Assembly: GCF_034263275.1 (NCBI RefSeq)
Contig: NZ_CP139559.1
Location: forward strand, 248,001-312,000
Direction of reading: 5' to 3'
From: Mucilaginibacter sp. cycad4
Lineage (GTDB): Bacteria > Bacteroidota > Bacteroidia > Sphingobacteriales > Sphingobacteriaceae
Length of the DNA stretch: 64,000 nucleotides
Both the position numbers and the translations under genes were made by a program. Below, piece after piece: positions 7,999-14,707 of this stretch. Positions within the stretch are counted from its first letter, which is position 1. Each line of letters opens with the position of its first letter. The notes below the pieces were generated by a model. That model ran no database searches. It had not been told where the DNA came from and was given only the letters and a program-made list of their open reading frames with translations.

Positions 7999-8818
7999 AT
8001 GAAAAAAACTTACCTGTTTATCTTCCTTTTTGTTTCGATATTTAAAGTAAGCTATGCCCAGCAGCTGCCTGCCGGCGATGCGGCAAACAGCACCTTTAGC
8101 CAGCCACAGCCTTTCCTGTTCACCGTGAGCACACTTAACCCGCAAGGCCGCAATTGGAGTTTGCGGATATGGAGAGCGTACCGTTACACCGCTTGGGTTT
8201 GATGGTGTTGATCAAAATTTTTCGGCCAAGGGGTACCTGGGCAATAAGTTTACCCTGATGGCCATGCTGGGCACAGGTTTTAGTAATAACGGTGGCGTGC
8301 GTACCCTGCAGCAAGCCGAAGTATTACGTGATTTTATTGGCGGTACCCAGCCTATGGGCTTCAGGGCCGGGGCAAGCCTGGGTTTCAGAAGGGAGTTTAA
8401 CAGCGATGCCGTAGCATTCAGCCGCATAACTGCAGCATATGAGGTATCAAAATGGAAGCTTGGCGCCAATCTTCGCTTTGAAAAAGCATTTGCAACCAGC
8501 CGCGATGGTTTGGATTTGATCACCAGCGTTGGGGTACACCGTCATATCTCGGGCCAGCTTTTTGGCGGCTTTGAAGCAGTAGGACAGGACCTGGAAGGTT
8601 TTTGGGAAGCTGATGAGGCCGAAGGTGGCGCCCGCTTGTTGATTGGCCCGTCGCTTAATTACGCCCCTGTAAATTCGCGGCTGGCGTTTTCACTTTGTGG
8701 CGGCCCAATTATTTATGCCACCCGCAGTGCGGCAACCCAGGGCCAGTTTGCTTACCGCGAATTGCCAACCACCAACGGTTTTACACTGAAATTTAACGTA
8801 GGCTTCCGGTTCTTGTAG
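7999..8818 (+). pseudogene. Frameshifted outer-membrane protein (hypothetical)
   Basis: Two adjoining reading frames form one gene. The first starts at 7999 with a signal peptide (MKKTYLFIFLFVSIFKVSYA) and is stopped at 8202. The second frame is open from before 8150 to the stop at 8818. Around 8162-8170 the bases TTGCGGATATGGAGAGCG change frame. Removing one base there restores ...SLRYGERTVTPLGFDGVDQNF..., and the total length 820 = 3n+1 agrees with a single extra base. The restored product of about 273 residues looks like a beta-barrel (FGGFEAVGQDLEGFW..., ending LKFNVGFRFL). It is either a recent pseudogene or a sequencing error. Confidence 0.7.
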
Positions 8819-8826
8819 GCAGAGAT

Positions 8827-9504
8827 TTAAAGTTTTACTGCCCTGAGCATTTCGCGTTTGCCGGGTGCTCCGGGCGCTTTTTCAACTTTGAAGCCCCGGC
8901 TTTTGAGCATGCGTTTCAGGTTGCCGGTGATAGCATAGGTAACAAATACGCCGCCAGGTTTTAAAAAGCTGACGGTATGGCCGATAGCTTCTTCATCCCA
9001 CATTTCGGGTTGATGGGCAGCGGCAAACGCGTCGAAATAGATAATATCAAACTGCTCGTCTGTTTTAAAATCCAGAAGCTTGTTGTGGGCGATATGCAAC
9101 CGTGTAGTACTATCAATTTCAATTTTACTTGTTAATGCCGCAGGGTAATTGCTGTTGAATTGTTCCCATAGCAGTGCAGGGATGTATTGCTGATAACCGG
9201 TTTGCGCCATCATACCGGCATTTATAGGGTAGGCTTCGATACCGGTATAATTAAGCTGCATTTGCTTACCGGTACATGCATCGGCAGTTAATAAAAAATT
9301 TAGACCAGTGCCAAAGCCTACTTCAAGGATCCTTACTTCCTTAACATCGTCGTTCCGATCCAGGAAATATTGCAAGCCCGATTTAACAAACACATGCAGG
9401 CTCTCCTGCAATGCCCCATGGCGCGAGTGATAATGCTCGCCAACTTCGGCATTGTAAATAGTGTTTGAGCCGTCGGCGGTAGTGACTATGGTTAGTTGAG
9501 ACAT
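8827..9504 (-). CDS. mnmD: tRNA (mnm5s2U34) methyltransferase MnmD-like
   Basis: The 225 residues hold a class I SAM-dependent methyltransferase fold. The SAM-binding loop is EVGFGTGLNFLL (61-72) and the family motif is IIYFDAFAAAHQPEMW. This matches the methyltransferase half of MnmC (MnmD), which completes the wobble modification 5-methylaminomethyl-2-thiouridine in some tRNAs. The oxidase half is absent, as is common outside gammaproteobacteria. It is convergent with the broken barrel gene; only 8 bases separate their stops. Confidence 0.85.
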   Translation of the reverse strand: MSQLTIVTTADGSNTIYNAEVGEHYHSRHGALQESLHVFVKSGLQYFLDRNDDVKEVRILEVGFGTGLNFLLTADACTGKQMQLNYTGIEAYPINAGMMAQTGYQQYIPALLWEQFNSNYPAALTSKIEIDSTTRLHIAHNKLLDFKTDEQFDIIYFDAFAAAHQPEMWDEEAIGHTVSFLKPGGVFVTYAITGNLKRMLKSRGFKVEKAPGAPGKREMLRAVKL

Positions 9505-9647
9505 GAAACGCTTGTGTAAATGCTGTTATAAAAATCAAGTGTCATTGCGAGTATCCATCAGGAAAATCCTAAAAAAAACCGTGATGACGTATAAAATATC
9601 TTAGCGATAGTGCGCGGGGCTGCGTTAGTGATAGGAGCGGATACCGT

Positions 9648-9702
9648 CCGTTAGCCAACGGATTATGCCTGTGCAGTATGAGCACGGCCCGTTGGCTAAC
9701 GG
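9648..9702. repeat. Hairpin repeat CCGTTAGCCAACGG / CCGTTGGCTAACGG
   Basis: Perfect 14-bp arms (9648-9661, 9689-9702) enclose a 27-base loop. The upstream text GATAGGAGCGGATAC suggests it is part of a larger dispersed repeat. Confidence 0.75.
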
Positions 9703-9767
9703 GAACGCCCATATTTATAAAATCACTCCAAAAAAACGCAATTGATAATCAACAAACTTACAATCAC

Positions 9768-9859
9768 GTCATTATAAGCAACGAAGCAATCCCTAACTGT
9801 ACGGAGAAATTCGCATGGCCGCTCTGCCAATCGGGGATTGCTTCGTTCCTCGCAATGAC
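9768..9859. repeat. REP-like palindrome, GTCATTGCGAGG family (copy 1)
   Basis: The left arm GTCATTATAAGCAACGAAGC pairs with the right arm ending GCTTCGTTCCTCGCAATGAC. The same arm sequence recurs at 21974-22067, 29669-29721 and 31431-31512. Confidence 0.85.
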
Positions 9860-9877
9860 GGTTTTTTTTTAAGATTA

Positions 9878-11224
9878 TCAGTGAACCTCTTTTATCATCT
9901 CCGTAACCACCTCGCCAAGATCATAAACGGGCACGGCATTTATTGCAGCCGAAACAATGCTTACGCCTGCGGCTGAACGGTAACCTGCCGCACAATGCAC
10001 CACGATTGGTTTATCCGAAGGGATTTCGCCAACACGTTCGCGCAGTTCGGGCAGGGGGATGCTGATGGCATTTTTAAATACTTTGCCTGCGGCAACTTCG
10101 CCATGGTTACGTACATCAACTATAGTGTAATCATTTTCATTTGCCCTGAACGCATCTAAATTAAGATCCGGAGATACTTCATTAGTGTTTACAGGGGCTA
10201 ACAATGCGCCTTTGATATTTTGTTCGTAGCCAATTTTGGCTGCTTTTTTAATCAGGATATCAAGCTTATCATCATTTTCGGCAATGAGATAAAACTGCTC
10301 ATCGGGGCCAATCACAGAACCCAGCCAGGTTTCAAACTTTTCACCATCCTGCAGGTTGATGGCGCCATGCAGGTGGCCACTCCTGAACTGTGCTTTGGGG
10401 CGGGAATCAACAATTAAAATATCATCTTCCAAAACGCTGCCTTCATCAATACGTGGTACAGCTGTAATGCTGTCCTCAAAACCCGATATCCCATTTTTAT
10501 TCAACTCCACATCGCGGCCAAAGTACTTGGGCATAAAAGGCTGATCGGTGGTGAGGGTTTTAACAAACTCCAGTTCGTCCATGAGTTGCAAAGCATAGTT
10601 TTCGCGCAGTTCGCGACCGATGGTGCTTTCCAGGTCGGGGCTCATGCTTTTACCGCATAATGAACCGGGGCCGTGCGCCGGGTACACCACTACGTTTTTG
10701 GGCAGGGTCATGAGTTTTTGCCGGGTACTCTGGAACATCTGGCGGGCGAGTTCCTCTTTTTTAGCGGTGATATTACCCACGTTCTCCCGTAAGTCCGGTC
10801 TGCCCACATCGCCAACAAACAGTGTATCGCCGGTAAAGATGGCTGTTTCGCGGCCTTCTTCATCTACCAGTAAAATACAGATAGAATCGGGCGAGTGGCC
10901 TGGGGTATTGATGGCTTTTAATTTGATATCGTTGAGCTGGATAACGTCGCCGTCATCAAAGGTTTCGTGCGGATATGCTGCACCGGTGAGTTTGCTGCAA
11001 TAAATAACAGCGCCTGTGGTTTGGTGAATTTCCAGGTGCGAGCTTACAAAATCGGCATGCGGGTGGGTTTCAATAACCCCCACAATATCGGCATCATGCT
11101 GGGCCGCAAAGTCATAGTAAGGCTGCGGGTTACGGGCCGGGTCAATAACTATCATTTTGCCCGTGCGGATAACGGCATATGAACCGTGCGCCAGGCCTTT
11201 ATCGTAAAATTGCTGAATGATCAT
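9878..11224 (-). CDS. Persulfide dioxygenase-like MBL protein with two rhodanese domains (CstB-like)
   Basis: The 448 residues begin with an ETHE1-type metallo-beta-lactamase domain (about 1-240). Metal ligands are visible: H54, H56 and D58 (THPHADF), H110 (GHSPDS), D133 (GDTLF) and H184 (PAHGPGS). Rhodanese domain 1 (about 265-345) has no cysteine at its expected loop (LIAENDDK) and is probably inactive. Rhodanese domain 2 (about 360-448) keeps the active Cys411 in HCAAGYRS. By family, it would oxidise low-molecular-weight persulfide and transfer sulfane sulfur in the cytoplasm. A consensus -7 box lies 9 bases from the start, so the mRNA would have almost no leader. Confidence 0.85.
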   Translation of the reverse strand: MIIQQFYDKGLAHGSYAVIRTGKMIVIDPARNPQPYYDFAAQHDADIVGVIETHPHADFVSSHLEIHQTTGAVIYCSKLTGAAYPHETFDDGDVIQLNDIKLKAINTPGHSPDSICILLVDEEGRETAIFTGDTLFVGDVGRPDLRENVGNITAKKEELARQMFQSTRQKLMTLPKNVVVYPAHGPGSLCGKSMSPDLESTIGRELRENYALQLMDELEFVKTLTTDQPFMPKYFGRDVELNKNGISGFEDSITAVPRIDEGSVLEDDILIVDSRPKAQFRSGHLHGAINLQDGEKFETWLGSVIGPDEQFYLIAENDDKLDILIKKAAKIGYEQNIKGALLAPVNTNEVSPDLNLDAFRANENDYTIVDVRNHGEVAAGKVFKNAISIPLPELRERVGEIPSDKPIVVHCAAGYRSAAGVSIVSAAINAVPVYDLGEVVTEMIKEVH

Positions 11225-11232
11225 ATTTGCAG

Positions 11233-11240
11233 CAAAGATA
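11233..11240 (-). promoter_or_regulatory. Candidate -7 box (TATCTTTG) for the MBL-rhodanese gene
   Basis: An exact TAnnTTTG match on the minus strand ends 9 bases before the ATG at 11224, implying a leaderless or nearly leaderless transcript. No clear -33 element is seen. Confidence 0.4.
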
Positions 11241-11376
11241 ATGCTTAGGCAATATGTTTTACTCGTGCAATGTTTGAGTGGTGTAAATATTGAGCGGTTT
11301 TGTGTGAATGTGTGAAGCGGGTCGTTAGTGCAGATCAGAAAACGATCAACAAAGAATCTTTACACTAATTTTTGGG

Positions 11377-11440
11377 AATTAATCGAATCACACCAATTTT
11401 GAATTGGGAGTTAATTGACATTCGTGTAATTCGATTAATT
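11377..11440. repeat. Word-type hairpin (AATTAATCGAAT / ATTCGATTAATT)
   Basis: Perfect 12-bp arms lie at 11377-11388 and 11429-11440. The surrounding text repeats related words (ATTCGTGTAATTCG, AATTCGTGTGGGAATT). It lies between two minus-strand genes. Confidence 0.65.
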
Positions 11441-11485
11441 GTGATGAGTTTGAAAGGAATTCGTGTGGGAATTTTTCAGCATGCT

Positions 11486-11932
11486 TTAATTACTAAACTG
11501 CCTCAAATGATGGTCAACATGTTTGTATGCTAATTGGCCCATCTGCTTCCTGGTCATTTTTCCGAAAAACGAATGCTCAAAATCAGTTTTTGAAGTCTTG
11601 CCATATTCCTCAACAAGTTCAATCCATTGTTTTTTCTGAGCCGCTACGTCGCCGTTTTGTTCAGTTACTTTGCAATGCGGAACGGTAGGGGCATTCTTTC
11701 CTAACGGACTATCATCCCTGAGCATGCCGTTCAGCGCCACTTTGCCAAACAGGCGACCAATGAACGTGCGTTTATACGTTTTAATCCCCAGGTACATTTC
11801 TTCGGAAAGGGTGCAATGTTTCAACATTTGATAAACGTTCATTTTGCCCCATTGCGGTTTGCTGTTTTCATCAAGTAAGTTGATCCTGCTGATCAGGCCG
11901 TCGCGGGTTTCTTTATCAAATATTGTTTTCAT
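11486..11932 (-). CDS. DUF1569 (DinB-like) family protein
   Basis: The 148 residues resemble DUF1569 proteins, small helical-bundle proteins related to DinB/YfiT. Characteristic parts are the N-terminal NLLDENSKPQWGKMNVYQMLKHC and the C-terminal YKHVDHHLRQF, whose histidines resemble the metal-binding His residues of the DinB fold. No catalytic role is established. The gene stands alone. Confidence 0.65.
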   Translation of the reverse strand: MKTIFDKETRDGLISRINLLDENSKPQWGKMNVYQMLKHCTLSEEMYLGIKTYKRTFIGRLFGKVALNGMLRDDSPLGKNAPTVPHCKVTEQNGDVAAQKKQWIELVEEYGKTSKTDFEHSFFGKMTRKQMGQLAYKHVDHHLRQFSN

Positions 11933-12036
11933 TGTTTTAAAGGTTTATGACATAAAGCTACTGCGAAATTACAAACAGGCACAGGCGCTTTTGAGCCATA
12001 AGCAGGGAGGATTTATGCCAATATTTTATAAAACAC

Positions 12037-12066
12037 AACAGGCCCGGTTCATCAATCGGGCCTGTT
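12037..12066 (-). terminator. Terminator downstream of the M13 peptidase gene
   Basis: A perfect 10-bp stem AACAGGCCCG / CGGGCCTGTT with a 10-base loop lies 24 bases after the stop at 12090, followed on the minus strand by GTGTTTTAT. Confidence 0.75.
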
Positions 12067-12089
12067 GCATCAAAAAAACAAAATTTTGC

Positions 12090-14165
12090 TTACCAGATCT
12101 TCGTCCTGTCTTCTGGTTTTTTATACATTTTATCGCCGGGTTTTACGTCAAACGCTTTGTACCACGCATTGATATTGGTTATAGGCGCATTGGCACGGAA
12201 CCGCTCGGGCGAGTGCGGATCTGTCAGGATCCTTTGCGCTGCCGACTCGGGAGTTTGAGAAGCTCGCCATACCTGTGCCCATGATAAAAAGAAGCGCTGA
12301 TCGGGCGTAAAGCCGTCAATAGTATTGGCCGACTGGCCCTGTTTGGTTTTGCTGAAAGCTTCATAAGCGATGTTCAAGCCGCCAAGGTCGGCCAGGTTTT
12401 CGCCAAGGGTAAGTTTGCCGTTTACATGCAGGGAATCAAGAACAGTGAAAGCATCGTACTGCTTTACAACCTGGTCGGCACGCGACTTGAATTTGTCGGC
12501 ATCATCTTTTGTCCACCAGTCGCGTAGGGTGCCGTCGGCATCGTACTGGCGGCCCGAGTCGTCAAAACCGTGGGTCATTTCGTGACCTATCACAGCGCCA
12601 ATACCGCCGTAATTAACAGCATCATCAGCATTAAAATCAAAGAAAGGGAACTGTAGTATCCCGGCAGGGAACACAATCTCGTTATTGGTGGGGTTGTAAT
12701 AGGCGTTAACGGTTGGCGGTGTCATTCCCCAGCGGGTTTTATCAACCGGTTTGCCTAAACGTGTTACGTTAAAATTGTAACGCCATTTATTTAGCGCACG
12801 CAGGTTGCCAAAGTAATCATCGCGGTTAATTACCAGGCCATCGTATTTTTCCCAATGATCAGGATAGCCGATCTTTACCGTAAAGGCATTGAGCTTTTTA
12901 AGCGCGCGTTCTTTGGTTGCCGGGCTCATCCAGTCAAGGCGTTTAATCCGGTCGCCGAGGGTTTCTTTAAGGTTATTCACCAAATCAACCATGTATTGTT
13001 TAGCGGCAGGTGTAAAATATTTTTCAACAAAAAGCTGACCCAGTAATTCGCCGATGTTGCCGTCAACAAGGGCACTTGTACGCTCGGTACGTGGTGTCTG
13101 TACTTTTTGACCGCTTAGCACGGTGTTGTAGGCAAAGTTTGCGTTAACAAAGTCCGAACTTAACCCATTGGCCCCTCCTCTTAACATACTCCATTGCAGG
13201 TATACTCTCAATTTAGCAACCGGGGTAGCGGCAAATAAGGAGTCGGTAGTTCTGAAAAACGATGGTTGACCAACCAGGATGCTGTCCTGTCCGCCGGCAT
13301 TAAGGGCCGGTAATATTTTTGACCATTTTAAGTGAGGGGTCTGCTTTTCAAAGTCGGCCACCAGGAACTTATTATAGGTAACATGCGGATCGCGCATGGC
13401 TACACGGCTCAACTGTGCTTTGGCCCAGGTATATTCCAGGTCATAAACTATAGCCGCATTTTTGGCTGCTTCATCGGGGCTGCTTCCGGTAAGGGTGAAC
13501 AAGGTTACAGCGAACTTTTTCAAAGCCTCCTGGGCCTTTTTTGAACGCGGATCGTTTTTGAGGTAATAATCCCTGTCGGGCAGGGTGATGCCGCCCTGGC
13601 CAAGGTTTATGATGTATTTGTTTACATTCTTTTCGTCCTGATCCACTCCAAACCTGAAAATGGGCGAGTTTAACCCATTAACACGTTCATAAATCAGTTC
13701 ATTAATAAAATCATCAAGGGTTTTTAACCGGCCAATGCGCTGCAGATCAGCTTTGAGAGGGTCGTAACCGCGTTTTTCGATGGTTAAACTATCCATTCCG
13801 CTGGCATACAGATCGCCAACGCGTTGTTTCAGGCTGCCTTTGGGCTGTGAAGCCGATATCCGGCTTACTTCGTTCAGCAGGCCGATCAGTTTATCTGTAT
13901 TTTCCTGGCGGAGAATATTGAAGCTGCCCCAGCGGGCTTCTTTGGCCGGGATGCCGTTTTGTTTTAACCAGCTGCCATTGGCATATTCAAAAAAATCGTC
14001 GCCGGGCTTTACGCTCAGGTCCATGTTGGCGGGATCAATAAATTTTTTAGGAGGAGCAGCAGTTTTGTGCTTTGGCTTTACGGGTTTGGGGCCATCTACA
14101 GCGAAAACATTTACCGACATGCCAAGACCGGCAACCAGTAATAAATAGTTAAACTTTAATTTCAT
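12090..14165 (-). CDS. M13 family (neprilysin/PepO-like) zinc metallopeptidase
   Basis: The 691 residues have an N-terminal signal peptide (about 1-22), the M13 N-terminal domain, and the C-terminal peptidase domain. Zinc ligands are visible as H528 and H532 with catalytic E529 (VIGHEMTHGFD) and E589 (GENLADLGGL). The substrate-binding motif NAYYNPTNNEIVFPAGIL precedes them. The C-terminus lacks the CxxW end of mammalian relatives and closes with KPEDRTKIW. It is a secreted or periplasmic endopeptidase acting on short peptides. It ends at a strong terminator. Confidence 0.95.
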   Translation of the reverse strand: MKLKFNYLLLVAGLGMSVNVFAVDGPKPVKPKHKTAAPPKKFIDPANMDLSVKPGDDFFEYANGSWLKQNGIPAKEARWGSFNILRQENTDKLIGLLNEVSRISASQPKGSLKQRVGDLYASGMDSLTIEKRGYDPLKADLQRIGRLKTLDDFINELIYERVNGLNSPIFRFGVDQDEKNVNKYIINLGQGGITLPDRDYYLKNDPRSKKAQEALKKFAVTLFTLTGSSPDEAAKNAAIVYDLEYTWAKAQLSRVAMRDPHVTYNKFLVADFEKQTPHLKWSKILPALNAGGQDSILVGQPSFFRTTDSLFAATPVAKLRVYLQWSMLRGGANGLSSDFVNANFAYNTVLSGQKVQTPRTERTSALVDGNIGELLGQLFVEKYFTPAAKQYMVDLVNNLKETLGDRIKRLDWMSPATKERALKKLNAFTVKIGYPDHWEKYDGLVINRDDYFGNLRALNKWRYNFNVTRLGKPVDKTRWGMTPPTVNAYYNPTNNEIVFPAGILQFPFFDFNADDAVNYGGIGAVIGHEMTHGFDDSGRQYDADGTLRDWWTKDDADKFKSRADQVVKQYDAFTVLDSLHVNGKLTLGENLADLGGLNIAYEAFSKTKQGQSANTIDGFTPDQRFFLSWAQVWRASQTPESAAQRILTDPHSPERFRANAPITNINAWYKAFDVKPGDKMYKKPEDRTKIW

Positions 14166-14231
14166 GTCAATACTTAAAAATTAAAGTTAACAAATAACAG
14201 GTATTAAGCAAAAATGGCCGGGGGCAGGCCG

Positions 14232-14318
14232 TTAGTGATTGAACCAGTTGATAATGGCGTCGAGCTTTGTTTTTTTCAAAATATCAAGCCAGAAACGGTG
14301 TAAGGGTATTGTTTTCAT
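14232..14318 (-). CDS. Possible 28-residue small protein
   Basis: An ATG-initiated frame begins MKTIPLHRFW and ends AIINWFNH before TAA. It is amphipathic and basic and lies 66 bases upstream of the M13 gene on the same strand. There is no homology evidence. It may be chance, or a leader peptide or small protein. Confidence 0.2.
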   Translation of the reverse strand: MKTIPLHRFWLDILKKTKLDAIINWFNH

Positions 14319-14385
14319 GACAATTTGAATGTTACATATATAATAACTGGTTAATTGTAAAAATATTGTGGGAGTGGAAAAGGGT

Positions 14386-14646
14386 TCATGGTTCATGGAT
14401 CGTGGTTCATGGTTTGGTGGTGGTTTGTGGTTAGTTCGTAGATCATGGTTTACGGTTGGATTAGCGGAAAAAAAGGGGGCATAGCTTTGATGATGACAAT
14501 GCGCGGGAACAAAAATCCGGTTAATCCATTAATCCGTTTAATCCAGGTTCAGACTTCCCTAATGCGGCCCGCGCACGGGCTCATCGTTAAATAACGGCTA
14601 TTATCCAGCTATGAACCATGATCTATGAACTATCAACCATGAACCA
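14386..14646. repeat. Word-type hairpin tract (GGTTCATG / CATGAACC)
   Basis: The left side repeats GGTTCATGGTTCATGGATCG and variants to about 14455. The right side (14609-14646) carries the complementary words (ATGAACCATGATCTATGAAC, CAACCATGAACC). The arms could pair across about 150 bases. It ends just upstream of the valS promoter. Apart from this tract and the possible small ORF at 14232, the 14166-14707 interval holds no gene. Confidence 0.7.
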
Positions 14647-14668
14647 AGCACAAAAAAATCCCTCAACC

Positions 14669-14701
14669 TTTGGCTATGAACCGCTAACTATCGTATTTTT
14701 G
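14669..14701 (+). promoter_or_regulatory. Promoter of valS (TTTG-N21-TATTTTTG)
   Basis: The -33 TTTG (14669-14672) and the -7 box TATTTTTG (14694-14701) match the Bacteroidota consensus with 21-bp spacing. The box ends only 6 bases before the ATG at 14708, so transcription would start at or next to the start codon. This supports 14708 as the true start, not the upstream in-frame ATG at 14618. Confidence 0.6.
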
Positions 14702-14707
14702 CGCGTT

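Larger units (their letters stand above)
9505..9877. other. Gene-free stretch with two palindromic repeats
   Basis: No credible gene is seen. It holds a 14-bp inverted repeat (9648-9661 and 9689-9702) and a REP-like palindrome (9768-9859), with an orphan fragment GTCATTGCGAG near 9540. Confidence 0.7.

Noticed and set aside
9678-9872. 64-residue frame in the repeat region
   Set aside because: It is made of two palindromic repeats; no protein features.
14386-14460. CRISPR or phage attachment array
   Set aside because: The GGTTCATG words are degenerate and without unique spacers or an integrase gene.
14618-14707. Extended N-terminus of ValRS from an upstream in-frame ATG
   Set aside because: The 30 added residues are read from a word-type repeat and through the promoter; the family start MSIAKTYIPKETEEKWY at 14708 is standard and directly follows a consensus promoter.
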